From NCBI GenBank assembly GCA_900546175.1, contig URBX01000004.1, forward strand, positions 1 to 64,000: a stretch of 64,000 nucleotides of DNA. Reading direction: 5' to 3'. This document shows positions 32,246 to 41,314 of this stretch, piece by piece. The DNA is from an uncultured Eggerthella sp. (GTDB lineage Bacteria > Actinomycetota > Coriobacteriia > Coriobacteriales > Eggerthellaceae). The position numbers were made by a program, and so were the translations under genes. The notes under the pieces were generated by a model. The model saw only the letters and a list, made by a program, of their open reading frames with translations, was not told the origin of the DNA and did no database searches. The first letter of the stretch is position 1. Every line of letters begins with the position of its first letter.

Positions 32246-33301
32246 CTATTTTGAACGCATTAATGTTTGTTTAAGTGCAGTTGGGGTCTCCAAAACCTTC
32301 AAACAGCCGTTAACTACGTTCGTCAGAGCAGTTTCGCTAGTCCAAACAGGAATCTCCAGTTTAGAAGTAAGGTAACGATCAAGACCAGAAAGCAATCCGC
32401 CGCCACCAGTGAGCAAAATACCATTAGAAATAATGTCTGACGCAAGGTCAGGATTAGTTTGTTTGAAGGTTTCTTTAATATGAACTACCATCTCATCAAT
32501 TGGAGCCTGAAGCGCTTCGCGAACATCTTCCGACTGAATAGTTACTTCCTTAGGCTGTTCGGTCAATACGTCCTGGCCAGAAATAATCATGTCACGTTCA
32601 CGACCATCTTCGAATGGCAAAATAGAACCAATCTTAATTTTGATTACTTCTGCAGTACGCTCACCAATCTTAATGCCTAACAAATCACGCAAGTGAATTG
32701 CAATTGCCTCGTCAAGCTTGTTTCCAGCCAAACGAAGTGAGGAAGAAGTAACGATACCGCCCAAAGAGATAACAGCTACTTCGGTAGTTCCGCCACCAAT
32801 ATCAACAACCATGGAACCAGTTGGCTCAGTTACTGGCAAGTCTGCACCCATGGCTGCAGCCATGGGTTCTTCAATCAGATAAGCCTGTCGAGCGCCCGCC
32901 TGGATAGTAGCCTCAAAAACTGCACGCTTCTCTACTGAAGTAGCACCACAAGGAATGCAAACTACAATACGAGGCTTAGGCTGCCATGGATAACGACGAG
33001 GAGCCGCCTTATTGATAAAAGCGGAAATCATAGCTTCAGTTACATCGTAATCAGCAATTACCCCATCATGAAGAGGGTGCTCTGCAGAAAATGTATCTGG
33101 CGTATGGTTAATCATATTCTTTGCTTCGTGACCAACCGCAAGAACACGATTAGTATTTCTCTCAATAGCAACAACGGAAGGTTCATTAATCACAATGCCC
33201 TGTCCCGTAATGCCAACGAGTGTATTTGCGGTGCCTAAGTCGATTGCCATATCATATGACGAAGAATTAGTTGCACTCTGAATAAAATCCATAATTGACA
33301 T
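32246..33301 (-). CDS. mreB: Rod shape-determining protein MreB
   Basis: An actin-like ATPase that directs side-wall growth from the inner face of the membrane. The 351-aa protein shows the actin fold motifs DLGTANTLVG (phosphate 1, about residue 21), DIGGGTTEVAVISLGG (phosphate 2, about 165) and ILLTGGGGLLSGLD (adenosine motif, about 300), and IVVCIPCGATSVEKRAV. It starts the mreBCD-PBP2-rodA operon; the ATG 33301 has AAGGA 8 nt upstream. The presence of the whole set indicates a rod or ovoid cell with lateral growth. Confidence 0.97.
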   Translation of the reverse strand: MSIMDFIQSATNSSSYDMAIDLGTANTLVGITGQGIVINEPSVVAIERNTNRVLAVGHEAKNMINHTPDTFSAEHPLHDGVIADYDVTEAMISAFINKAAPRRYPWQPKPRIVVCIPCGATSVEKRAVFEATIQAGARQAYLIEEPMAAAMGADLPVTEPTGSMVVDIGGGTTEVAVISLGGIVTSSSLRLAGNKLDEAIAIHLRDLLGIKIGERTAEVIKIKIGSILPFEDGRERDMIISGQDVLTEQPKEVTIQSEDVREALQAPIDEMVVHIKETFKQTNPDLASDIISNGILLTGGGGLLSGLDRYLTSKLEIPVWTSETALTNVVNGCLKVLETPTALKQTLMRSK

Positions 33302-33502
33302 GTAAAAAATCCTTACAGTCCTACGCGTAACTGTGCGATTTTACCACGAACAAAGCTCGTTCTAGATAAATCCACAAGGTAACCAAACGCTTCTAAAGCC
33401 ATTTACTGCAATTTACAATTCTACCAAGACAAAACAAAGGTAAAAAGAGAAAAAGAATGAAAAGAAAGGTTTCTTATAAATAGAGTTCCCTAAAACTGAA
33501 CC

Positions 33503-33534
33503 GCCCCCCATTCTCATAGTAGAGAAATGGGAGG
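33503..33534 (-). terminator. Probable terminator behind ndk
   Basis: An imperfect hairpin, GCCCCCCATTCTC with GAGAAATGGGAGGC, lies about 40 nt past the ndk stop on the minus strand. The minus-strand U-tract is weak and begins a few bases away, so the call is tentative. Confidence 0.4.
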
Positions 33535-33575
33535 CTGAATAGTCAAAGATTCTTCTCTATTCTTGTTATAGGGAA

Positions 33576-33980
33576 TTATGCAAAGAAGATGCCGATCTCA
33601 CGCTCTGCAGACTCAACAGAGTCAGAACCATGGATTACGTTTTCGTCCATAATAAGACCGAAATCACCACGGATAGTTCCAGGAGCTGCTTCTGCAGGAT
33701 TGGTTGCGCCCATCAAAGAACGTACCTTCTTTACTGCACCTTCACCAGAAACAACCATCTTTACTACAGGACCAGAAGTGATGTACTCAATAAGACCATT
33801 GTAGAATGGCTTGCCTTCATGTTCTGCATAGTTTGCTGCAGCCTGCTCGTTGGTAACCATACCAAGCTCCATGCGCTCAACCTTGAGGCCAGCACGCTCA
33901 AAACGGTTTACGATTTCACCAATGTGTCCGTTACGAACGCCATCAGGCTTAATCATGGTGTAAGTCTTTTCCAATGCCAT
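33576..33980 (-). CDS. ndk: Nucleoside diphosphate kinase
   Basis: It moves a phosphate from ATP to nucleoside diphosphates. The 134-aa protein matches the family length; it starts EKTYTMIKPDGVRNGHIGEIVNRF and has the NPAEAAPGTIRGDFGLIMDENVIHGSDSVESAEREI segment with the catalytic His (NVIHGSD). ATG 33980 has AAAGGAACC upstream. It is monocistronic. Confidence 0.97.
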   Translation of the reverse strand: MALEKTYTMIKPDGVRNGHIGEIVNRFERAGLKVERMELGMVTNEQAAANYAEHEGKPFYNGLIEYITSGPVVKMVVSGEGAVKKVRSLMGATNPAEAAPGTIRGDFGLIMDENVIHGSDSVESAEREIGIFFA

Positions 33981-34101
33981 TATTGGTTCCTTTCATTTTC
34001 ATACCCCTTTTTGGGGATTATCACCTAATAGATACGTATTTCAAACGCTACAATTATCGCCATTTCTTAGGTTCTTGCAAAGATTTTTTGCCAAGAAAAA
34101 C

Positions 34102-35445
34102 TTAGGAGTGTTGGCTTGCGAAGTACAAGGATGCGTTTGTAACTTTCCAACCAATTCCGTCACGAGCAAGCGAAACTTCATAAGGTACTTTACTTCCGCC
34201 CTCAACTTCAGCATTTACGTAAACCTTTGCAGAGCCCATCTCTACATCTTCGCCCACAATCTCAATAGTACTATCGGCTGGAACGGCATCAACAATACGA
34301 ACTTTCTTCGTATCATCAACCGACGAAGCATATACTTCAGCACCCTCTGGGTTTTCGAAGAGCTGCTTTACTACTTCTTCCTTGGATGGATAACCATAAC
34401 CCTGGGTATAAGCAAAAGCAGCACCGCCAATAAGCGCAATGAGAAGGATAACTACAACAATTGCAATCTTCAAACCACGATTCTTGCGTTTCTTAGTGCT
34501 TACCTCCATGCCCCAGTTCTCAAAATTCTGGTTTTGACCCTGGTCAACAAAGAAAGACTCGGCAGCTAGCTGGCCTTCTTGAACACCACGCATGATGCTT
34601 GCTTCAGACATTACCGTAGTGCCCGCATCAGCAAGATCTTGAACAGGCTCAGTTTCATAAGGAACGCCATCGCTAGAAATATCCAAGCCGGAAAGATCTT
34701 CCTGGGGTTTTACTACTTCATCGGTTGCGCCAGCAGCCACCGCTGCAACAGCACGTTGATAATCAACATTTGCTGCATCGTTAAAAATGTAGGTTTTGTC
34801 CGCCAACGCAGATTCAAAAGCACGAACCGCAGCGTTCATCTTTCCCGCAGCGACATATGCCTGACCCATGTTTGCAAAAATCATATTGCGCGTCTCAGGA
34901 GCCATATCAAACTGAAGAGCGCTTTCATATGAAGCAATTGCATCCATTGGACGATCAAGTGCCATAAAGCAAACACCTAAATTAAGCAATGCTTTTGTTG
35001 GATCAGGATTTGCATTATCAAGAGCAGCATTACGAAATGCTGCACCTGCCTCTGCTGAACGACCGAGCTTTAAGTAAGAATTACCCAAACCCGTAAATGC
35101 CTTATAAGGAGTTGGGTAGTTTGGATCATCTGCAGCTTGCTTGAAATAGATTGCTGCATTTTCGTAATCATTTTGAGTTGCATATACGGTACCTAAGTTA
35201 TAGCGAACCGCTGCAAGAGAATCATATCCTTCGTCAAGAACTGCTTGAGAATAAGCATGAATTGCTTCGTTTGGATCATGGAGTTTAACTAAACAATTTC
35301 CAATTTGGTGATAAAGAAGGCCAAGTTCGCCAGGTGCAAACTCATAATCTTTATCCTGCAAGCATTCAGTAAACTGAACAAGTGCATCTTCATACTGTTT
35401 TGAAAGGTATGAGCTATGCGCTTGCTGAAATAACTCATTATTCAT
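34102..35445 (-). CDS. TPR-repeat membrane protein
   Basis: A 447-aa protein. Residues 1-220 are at least six tetratricopeptide repeats (for example YEDALVQFTECL, PNEAIHAYSQAVL, DYENAAIYFKQAA, RSAEAGAAFRNAAL, PMDAIASYESAL, MNAAVRAFESAL). A linker of about 90 residues leads to one membrane helix (LKIAIVVVILLIALIGGAAFAYT, about 325-347), and about 95 residues lie outside, resembling a small NTF2-like fold. The TPR part is therefore cytoplasmic and probably an interaction scaffold, the outside part a sensor or binding domain. Partners are unknown. The gene stands alone. Confidence 0.85.
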   Translation of the reverse strand: MNNELFQQAHSSYLSKQYEDALVQFTECLQDKDYEFAPGELGLLYHQIGNCLVKLHDPNEAIHAYSQAVLDEGYDSLAAVRYNLGTVYATQNDYENAAIYFKQAADDPNYPTPYKAFTGLGNSYLKLGRSAEAGAAFRNAALDNANPDPTKALLNLGVCFMALDRPMDAIASYESALQFDMAPETRNMIFANMGQAYVAAGKMNAAVRAFESALADKTYIFNDAANVDYQRAVAAVAAGATDEVVKPQEDLSGLDISSDGVPYETEPVQDLADAGTTVMSEASIMRGVQEGQLAAESFFVDQGQNQNFENWGMEVSTKKRKNRGLKIAIVVVILLIALIGGAAFAYTQGYGYPSKEEVVKQLFENPEGAEVYASSVDDTKKVRIVDAVPADSTIEIVGEDVEMGSAKVYVNAEVEGGSKVPYEVSLARDGIGWKVTNASLYFASQHS

Positions 35446-35520
35446 AGCGCGTTTATCCTCCCGTAAAGCGAGTTAATCCCTTTTATTCTAGCGGAAAGCG
35501 GGAATATATGCGAGTAAAGA

Positions 35521-35561
35521 AAGAGGCCTATGCGCAAAAGCAACATAGACCCCTCTTTTTT
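35521..35561 (-). terminator. Probable terminator between the cyclophilin gene and the TPR gene
   Basis: AAGAGG..CTATG (35521-35532) pairs with CATAG..CCTCTT (35544-35557) with an asymmetric internal loop. A/T runs on both sides make it usable in either direction. It lies downstream of the cyclophilin gene on the minus strand. Confidence 0.55.
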
Positions 35562-35649
35562 ACTCAAACACATCCAAGAGTGCTCTGGAAAAAGGTGCCG
35601 GTTTACATCACACTTAAAGAAGATTCGTTCACGAAAGCGTATCTAAAAC

Positions 35650-36180
35650 CTAGTTTGCATTTTCAATAACGATAGTCTCAATAACATCGCCAATACGAAG
35701 CTCTTTTACAATATCCAAACCTTCAACGGTCTGACCAAATACCGTGTAACCTGAATCAAGGAATGGCTGAGGTCCTAAACAAAGATAGAACTGAGAGCCT
35801 GCTGAGTCTGGCATCTGGGAACGAGCCATAGCAAGCGTGCCATCAAGGTGCTTATTGTTTGGGTTGGTAGTATATTCTTGCTTAATGGTATAACCAGGAC
35901 CACCTGTTCCAAAGCCCATAAATGGATTACCTGCTCCTGCGATAACTTGATCAGGATCGCAATCGCGCGTATTTGGGCAACCACCCTGGATTACAAAATC
36001 AGGAACATAGCGATGGAACTTTAAATTGTCATAAAAGCCACTCTGTGCAAGCTCAACAAAATTTCCTACGTGAATTGGTGCATCATTTCCATGAAGTTCT
36101 ACACGGATATCACCTTTAGAAGTTTTAATGATTGCTACTTCGTTTCCGTTAGGCTTATATTCTGGCGTATAGAGAGCCAT
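35650..36180 (-). CDS. Peptidyl-prolyl cis-trans isomerase, cyclophilin type
   Basis: A 176-aa single-domain cyclophilin that speeds up proline isomerisation during folding. Family marks are FVELAQSGFYDNLKFHRYVPDFVIQGGCP, LAMARSQMPDSAGSQFYLCLGPQPFLDSGYTVFGQTVEG and the final IETIVIE strand. No signal peptide is present, so it is cytoplasmic. The catalytic Arg (in KFHRYV) and Phe/Gln positions are retained. Confidence 0.94.
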   Translation of the reverse strand: MALYTPEYKPNGNEVAIIKTSKGDIRVELHGNDAPIHVGNFVELAQSGFYDNLKFHRYVPDFVIQGGCPNTRDCDPDQVIAGAGNPFMGFGTGGPGYTIKQEYTTNPNNKHLDGTLAMARSQMPDSAGSQFYLCLGPQPFLDSGYTVFGQTVEGLDIVKELRIGDVIETIVIENAN

Positions 36181-36215
36181 AACATCTCCTACCTATCAAC
36201 AATACTTATAAACTT

Positions 36216-36290
36216 TGGCGCCCCCTACAGGATTCGAACCTGCGCACTCTGCTCCGGAGGCAGATGCTCTATCCCCTGAGCTAAGGGGGC
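36216..36290 (-). tRNA. tRNA-Arg (CCG)
   Basis: A 75-nt gene with encoded CCA. The acceptor stem GCCCCCT pairs with AGGGGGC; the T arm contains GGTTCGAATC. The anticodon loop CTCCGGA gives CCG. A TATAAT -10 box lies just upstream (36301-36306 on the plus strand as ATTATA). Confidence 0.96.
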
Positions 36291-36355
36291 GTGTTGGACT
36301 ATTATACGGTATCATTTAGAAGATTACAGAATTGACATAAAACTGAGGTTTACGA

Positions 36356-37678
36356 GTGACAGAACGTATTGAGATAACAAAGCTTACCCATGGTCCAAAT
36401 GCACTGGGTAGATGTAAAGACGGAAAAGTAGTATTCATTCCCCACGCTGCACCAGGAGATGTTTGTGACGTTATCTTCACTAAAGAAACCGCTTCTTATA
36501 GAGAAGGAATCATTAAAGAAGTAATCACACCAGGCCCGTCAAGAACTAAAGAAGCTTGTCCTTTTTCGGGTACTTGCGGTGGATGCAATTGGATGCACAT
36601 AACCTACGAAGAGCAATTACGCGCAAAACGAGAAGACGTCCTCAGTCAACTTATCCGCGTAGGAAAAAAAGATCCCGAGAAAGCAAATGAGATTGTTGGC
36701 GAATGCATTGGATCAAAACGACAGCTTGGCTATCGAAATAAAATTGAACTTGCATGCGGATTCGATGAAAGAAACCGCCTCCAAGTTGGTTTTCATAAAC
36801 ACGCATCCTCGGAAATAATTACGCCACAAACTTGCCCGCTTGCAGTAAAAGAAATCCAGAAAGCACCGCAAGCATTGAAAGGGGCGCTAGCTTACTTGCA
36901 AGGGACCCAAGATTTAGGCCTTATTCGCATCGGCGTACGAGGAAGTCTTCGCACTAAAGATTGCGAAGTTGCTCTCTGGACCAAACCAGGAGCTTTTCCT
37001 CGTGCTGCAGCAGTAAAAACCATAAAAAGCGCTCTTCCCTGCACAAGTATTGTTCGCGTTATGGCGCAACCAGGAAAAGAACGTAAAATCAAAGGCGTGG
37101 AATCGCTTTACGGAAAAGGCTGCTTTGAAGAGCTGTTGTGTCAAACTCGTTATAAAGCAAGTGCCCCGAGCTTTTTTCAAGTAAACACCGCTCAAGCAGA
37201 AACACTCGTCTCCCTTGCTCTTGAAGGCCTTGGTATTACAAAAGAGAGTACCGTAGCAGACTTATATTGCGGAGTAGGTACCTTTGCCCTTTCAATGGCA
37301 TCTTGCGCAAAAAAAGTCTATGCCGTTGAATCAGCGGCATCCTCTGTTCGAGACTTAAAAAGAAATGCTGAGCTTAACAACCTTACTAATATTTCCATTA
37401 TTGGAGGAGATAGCGCACGAGAGCTTGCAGGTCTTGGCAGTCTTGATGCTCTTATCGTTGATCCCCCACGAGCAGGCTTAGCAAAAAATGTACCTTCCGA
37501 CATTGCTCGCTCGAAAGCTAAACGAGTTGCATATGTAAGCTGTAACCCTTCAACATGGGCAAGAGATATCCTTCGCTTTGAAAATGAAGGATATGAGCTT
37601 ATTAAGGCAACTCCTGTAGACCTGTTCCCTCAAACCTACCATGTAGAGACAGTTAGCATTCTTGAACGAAAGCTCTAA
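36356..37678 (+). CDS. rlmD: 23S rRNA (uracil-C5)-methyltransferase, RlmD/TrmA type
   Basis: A SAM-dependent RNA m5U methyltransferase. The 440-aa protein has an N-terminal TRAM domain (1-60), a [4Fe-4S] cluster motif CPFSGTCGGCNWMHI (about residue 62) with a later Cys at TCPLAV, and the methyltransferase domain with DLYCGVGTFALSMA (SAM motif, about 300), DPPRAGL and the catalytic VSCNPSTWARD. The GTG 36356 start has TGAGGT 6 nt upstream. Bacillus-type homologues can act on two rRNA sites; the exact target here (U747, U1939 or tRNA U54) cannot be separated by sequence reading. It is followed by a strong terminator. Confidence 0.88.
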   Translation: MTERIEITKLTHGPNALGRCKDGKVVFIPHAAPGDVCDVIFTKETASYREGIIKEVITPGPSRTKEACPFSGTCGGCNWMHITYEEQLRAKREDVLSQLIRVGKKDPEKANEIVGECIGSKRQLGYRNKIELACGFDERNRLQVGFHKHASSEIITPQTCPLAVKEIQKAPQALKGALAYLQGTQDLGLIRIGVRGSLRTKDCEVALWTKPGAFPRAAAVKTIKSALPCTSIVRVMAQPGKERKIKGVESLYGKGCFEELLCQTRYKASAPSFFQVNTAQAETLVSLALEGLGITKESTVADLYCGVGTFALSMASCAKKVYAVESAASSVRDLKRNAELNNLTNISIIGGDSARELAGLGSLDALIVDPPRAGLAKNVPSDIARSKAKRVAYVSCNPSTWARDILRFENEGYELIKATPVDLFPQTYHVETVSILERKL

Positions 37679-37787
37679 ATCTCTTCAAGAGCAGAAAAGA
37701 GAGAAGTCTCTTACTGCCAGAAATGACGCGATCGCGCCTACTTTTTTCAGCAGAAAAACAGCCCCTATTTCTTGCTTTTTCTTATTT

Positions 37788-37815
37788 AAAAGCACTCTTT
37801 AAAAAGAGTGCTTTT
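37788..37815 (+). terminator. Terminator after rlmD
   Basis: AAAAGCACTCTTT (37788-37800) and AAAGAGTGCTTTT (37803-37815) form a perfect 13-bp stem with a 2-nt spacer. Its right side overlaps the area where the csoR -35 would be. Confidence 0.8.
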
Positions 37816-37820
37816 CGCTC

Positions 37821-37849
37821 TATAATATACCCCCTAGGGGTATATTATA
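37821..37849 (+). promoter_or_regulatory. CsoR operator/promoter of the copper operon
   Basis: TATAATATACCCC (37821-37833) and GGGGTATATTATA (37837-37849) are perfect 13-bp arms around CTA. The core ATACCCCCTAGGGGTAT is the known type of CsoR box. The left arm contains TATAAT and can serve as the -10 box, so a bound repressor would block the promoter. It lies 15 nt before the csoR start codon. Confidence 0.85.
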
Positions 37850-37863
37850 CGTAAGGAGTTCAC

Positions 37864-38169
37864 ATGTCTCACGAAACATGCGGTGCATGCAGTAAAACAA
37901 CTATACGTACAGAAGACGAGAAAAAGAAGCTTATTAACCGCCTAAACCGCATTGAAGGACAAATTGGCGGAATCCGAAAAATGATTGAACAGGACGTTTA
38001 TTGTAACGACATCCTTGTTCAGTCCTCAGCGGTAAGCGCTGCAATTAATTCATTCAATAAAGAACTACTTGCAAGTCATATAAGGGGCTGTGTCGCACGA
38101 GACATTCGCATGGGAAATGACGAAACCATTGACGAATTAGTTGCAACACTCCAAAAACTTATGAAATAG
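37864..38169 (+). CDS. csoR: Copper-sensing transcriptional repressor CsoR
   Basis: A 101-aa four-helix metal sensor that leaves DNA when it binds Cu(I). The helical core has LINRLNRIEGQIGGIRKMIEQDVYCNDILVQSSAV, and the Cu(I) ligands form the Cys-His-Cys pattern: VYC, SHIRGC (His-x3-Cys). An additional Cys pair in the N-terminal tail (HETCGACSK) is outside the core motif and may fine-tune binding. The palindromic box directly upstream and copA 14 nt downstream fit autoregulation of the copper operon. Confidence 0.93.
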   Translation: MSHETCGACSKTTIRTEDEKKKLINRLNRIEGQIGGIRKMIEQDVYCNDILVQSSAVSAAINSFNKELLASHIRGCVARDIRMGNDETIDELVATLQKLMK

Positions 38170-38183
38170 AAATCAGGATACCC

Positions 38184-40739
38184 ATGGAACACTACACAGT
38201 AACAGGAATGAGCTGCGCTGCTTGTTCAGCAAGAATAGAAAAAGCGGTAGCCAACTTAGCGGGAATAACGTCTGTTTCGGTAAGCCTTCTCACTAATTCA
38301 ATGGTTGTTGAAGGAACCGCTTCACCAAATGAAGTAATTGAAGCGGTAAGAAAAGCAGGATATGACGCAACTCTTCAAGAAGAAACTACTCAAGATTTCT
38401 CTATAGTTCATAGCGATACCGCATCGCCAATAGAATCCGAAATGTCGCTTCTGAAAAAGCGTCTTATTAGCTCTTTTTGCTTTTTATCAGCACTGCTTTA
38501 TCTTTCAATGGGTGTTGAAATGTGGGGTTGGCCTCTTGTAGACACTCTTCAAAACAACCCTATAGCTCTCGGTATTCTCGAAATGCTTCTCACTATAATT
38601 ATTATGGTGATCAATCAACGCTTTTTTATTAGTGGCTTTAAGAGTCTTTTCTGTGGTGCTCCCAATATGGATACGCTTGTTTCCCTTGGAAGTGGTGCCG
38701 CATTTCTCTACAGCGTCTTTGCCCTTTTTGGACTTGCCGATGCAATCAACACAGGAAACCTCGAGACAGCAAGGCATTTCCAACACGAATTTTATTTTGA
38801 GTCAGCGGGCACAATCCTTACTCTTATCACCCTTGGAAAAACTTTAGAGACCCGCTCAAAAGGAAAAACTACCGACGCCTTAAAAGGGCTTTTAAATCTT
38901 GCCCCTCAAACAGCAACACTCTATAAAGAAGGAGCAGAAACAACAGTCCCGGTTGAGCAAGTAGAGATTGATGACCTTTTTGTAGTTCGTCCAGGGGAAG
39001 CGATTCCTGTGGATGGAATAGTAATTCAAGGAAACAGTTCCGTTGACGAATCTGCCCTTACAGGAGAAAGCATTCCTTCAGAAAAAGAGAGCGGTATTAG
39101 CGTATGGGCAGGAACCATTAATCAATCCGGATTCCTTACTTGCAGAGCAACGCGGGTAGGAAAAGACACAACCTTAAATCAAATCATTCAGTTAGTAAGC
39201 GATACTGCTGCATCAAAAGCACCCATTGCACAACTTGCCGATAAAGTATCGAGCATCTTTGTTCCAACAGTAATTATCTTATCAATCATAACTGCTATTG
39301 TGTGGCTTATTCTAGGCCAAGAAGCAGGTTTCGCCCTTGCACGAGGAGTATCCGTTCTTGTCATTAGTTGCCCATGCGCACTTGGCCTTGCAACCCCTGT
39401 AGCAATTATGGTAGGAAGTGGCTTAGGCGCAAAACATGGCATTCTTTTTAAGACTGCTGAATCGTTAGAAAAAACCAGCCAAGCAACCATTATTGCACTT
39501 GATAAAACAGGCACGATTACCCAAGGAAAACCAGAAGTTACCACTCTTATTACCTGCAATAATAAAAGCGAAGCAGAACTAGTACAGCTTGCTTATTCCT
39601 TAGAAAAAAGAAGCGAGCATCCTCTTTCGAAAGCCATTATCAACAAAGCAGAAGAGATGGACATCACTCCTTTCGAGGTTGAAGATTTCAAAGCGCTTTC
39701 CGGAAAAGGACTGAGCGCTACCTACCAAGAATCACAGCTTCTAGGGGGCAGCTATTCGTTCATTAGCCAATCAATCCCTCTTTCTCAAAGAGAAACAGAG
39801 CTTATCGAAACATTCTGTTTGGAAGGGAAAACTCCCCTTCTGTTTGCCAAAGACACTACGTTGTGGGGAATCATTGTTGTTGCTGACACGGTAAAAGAAG
39901 ACAGCGCATCAGCAATCAAAGAGATGAAAGATCTTGGACTTGAAGTGGTTATGCTCACAGGAGATAACGCCACAACTGCCCACGCCATTGGTACTCAAAT
40001 ATGTATTGATAAAGTAATTGCTGAAGTTCTTCCTCAAGACAAAGAAAAAACAATACGCCAACTCCAAGAAAACGGAACAGTAATAATGGTTGGGGATGGA
40101 ATAAACGACGCGCCTGCTCTTACTCGAGCAGATATTGGAATTGCTATTGGGGCAGGCAGCGATATTGCCATAGATGCCGCCGATATCGTTCTTATCAATA
40201 ACAAGCTTTCCGATATTTCAGCTGCAATCAAAATTAGCAAAGCAACCTTGCGCACCATTAAGCAAAACCTATTCTGGGCATTTATTTATAATGCTCTTGG
40301 TATTCCACTAGCTGCTGGACTATTCATTGGGTTTACTGGATGGCAATTAAGTCCTATGTTTGCAGCCGCAGCTATGGGCTTATCGAGTTTTTGCGTAGTC
40401 ACAAACGCTCTTCGCCTAAACCTAATCTCTCTGCATAATCCCGAAACAGAGGCAAACAAAAGAAACACCAACGACAATCAAATCAACCTGTTACCATCTG
40501 AATATATTTCAAGAGAGGAGATTTCAACCATGAAAAAGACCATTACTATTGAAGGAATGATGTGTCAGAACTGCGAGAGGCACACCAGAAAAGCTCTTGA
40601 GGCTATTGAGGGAGTTACCGTTGAAAAAGTGAGTCACGAAGAAGGTCTTGCCATCGTTTCTCTTAGCAAGGAAGTACCAGATAATGTTCTTAAGCAAAGC
40701 ATAGAAGAACAGGGCTATACCGTGCTCGCAATTCAGTAA
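38184..40739 (+). CDS. copA: Copper-translocating P1B-type ATPase with terminal CopZ-like domain
   Basis: It pumps Cu(I) out of the cell using ATP. The 851-aa protein has an N-terminal heavy-metal domain (GMSCAACSARIEKAV, residues 8-22), eight membrane helices, the actuator motif SALTGESIPSEK, the transport motif SCPCALGLATP (about 405), the phosphorylation site DKTGTITQGKP (about 435), and the hinge GDGINDAPALTRADIG (about 640). Unusually, after the last helix a second metal domain follows (GMMCQNCERHTRKAL, near 790) that resembles the chaperone CopZ. ATG 38184 is preceded by an AGGA site. It is the structural gene of the CsoR operon. Confidence 0.96.
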   Translation: MEHYTVTGMSCAACSARIEKAVANLAGITSVSVSLLTNSMVVEGTASPNEVIEAVRKAGYDATLQEETTQDFSIVHSDTASPIESEMSLLKKRLISSFCFLSALLYLSMGVEMWGWPLVDTLQNNPIALGILEMLLTIIIMVINQRFFISGFKSLFCGAPNMDTLVSLGSGAAFLYSVFALFGLADAINTGNLETARHFQHEFYFESAGTILTLITLGKTLETRSKGKTTDALKGLLNLAPQTATLYKEGAETTVPVEQVEIDDLFVVRPGEAIPVDGIVIQGNSSVDESALTGESIPSEKESGISVWAGTINQSGFLTCRATRVGKDTTLNQIIQLVSDTAASKAPIAQLADKVSSIFVPTVIILSIITAIVWLILGQEAGFALARGVSVLVISCPCALGLATPVAIMVGSGLGAKHGILFKTAESLEKTSQATIIALDKTGTITQGKPEVTTLITCNNKSEAELVQLAYSLEKRSEHPLSKAIINKAEEMDITPFEVEDFKALSGKGLSATYQESQLLGGSYSFISQSIPLSQRETELIETFCLEGKTPLLFAKDTTLWGIIVVADTVKEDSASAIKEMKDLGLEVVMLTGDNATTAHAIGTQICIDKVIAEVLPQDKEKTIRQLQENGTVIMVGDGINDAPALTRADIGIAIGAGSDIAIDAADIVLINNKLSDISAAIKISKATLRTIKQNLFWAFIYNALGIPLAAGLFIGFTGWQLSPMFAAAAMGLSSFCVVTNALRLNLISLHNPETEANKRNTNDNQINLLPSEYISREEISTMKKTITIEGMMCQNCERHTRKALEAIEGVTVEKVSHEEGLAIVSLSKEVPDNVLKQSIEEQGYTVLAIQ
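40530..40739 (+). CDS. Nested CopZ-like copper chaperone inside copA
   Basis: The last 69 codons of copA form a complete CopZ-like domain: MKKTITIEGMMCQNCERHTRK with the Met-x-Cys-x-x-Cys copper site. The ATG at 40530 is in frame and preceded by AAGAGAGGAG (40511-40520) with 9 nt spacing, a strong ribosome site in the middle of a coding sequence. A free chaperone could thus be made from the same mRNA as the pump. Separate translation is an inference from this site; a fused domain only is the alternative. Confidence 0.55.
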   Translation: MKKTITIEGMMCQNCERHTRKALEAIEGVTVEKVSHEEGLAIVSLSKEVPDNVLKQSIEEQGYTVLAIQ

Positions 40740-40798
40740 AACTCCTTTAGTCTTTATCGAAAATCAAAAAGATAATCTATAGGTGCCTAAAGAAGAGT

Positions 40799-40833
40799 AA
40801 AAAAGGGTTATCAAAAACGATAGCCCTTTTTTG
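40799..40833 (+). terminator. Terminator after copA
   Basis: AAAAGGGTTATC (40801-40812) pairs with GATAGCCCTTTT (40819-40830; one T-G wobble), followed by a T-run. Confidence 0.8.
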
Positions 40834-40882
40834 TTTGCAATATTATTTAAACAAGTTCGCGCTCAAATAAAACACGGTTCAT

Positions 40883-41302
40883 TTAGTCACGTCCAAGCAT
40901 TTTTGCAATACGCTCTGAATACTCAGGGAATTCAATACCCGCTTCTTCAACGTCAACGATAGGAGCATCGTTCCAAAGAGACTCAAGACGATAGTAGTCA
41001 CGTGCTTCTGGCTGGAATACATTAACTACAAAGTCACCGTAGTCTAAAAGCTCCCAATTATGATCGCGTGTTACCTCACGAGAAAATGGCTTTACCCCTG
41101 CTTCATCACGAAGTTTTTCTTCAATGTTTTCAAGAATTGCTTCAACTTGTGGTGCATTTGCGCCTGTTGCAAGAATGAAATATTCAGTCACATCAACCAA
41201 TGCGCCAACCTGAATAATCATAATGTCTGTTGCTTTTCGCTCATCAGCAGCACGTGCCGCAATAAGAGCGCATGCACGACTGTTGTTTTCTTCAATACTC
41301 AC
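40883..41302 (-). CDS. rsfS: Ribosome silencing factor RsfS
   Basis: It binds ribosomal protein L14 and blocks subunit joining when nutrients are low. The 139-aa protein has the DUF143 core: KATDIMIIQVGALVDVTEYFILATGANAPQVEAI and HNWELLDYGDFVVNVFQPEARDYYRLESLW. It lies 12 nt after the NadD-YqeK gene, a gene order conserved in many bacteria. Confidence 0.95.
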   Translation of the reverse strand: MSIEENNSRACALIAARAADERKATDIMIIQVGALVDVTEYFILATGANAPQVEAILENIEEKLRDEAGVKPFSREVTRDHNWELLDYGDFVVNVFQPEARDYYRLESLWNDAPIVDVEEAGIEFPEYSERIAKMLGRD

Positions 41303-41314
41303 TGAGTAACTCCT

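Noticed and set aside
38184..38400. Programmed frameshift in the N-terminal part of copA, as in E. coli, to make CopZ
   Set aside because: No slippery run followed by a strong stem was seen after the first metal domain. The C-terminal nested start is the better candidate.
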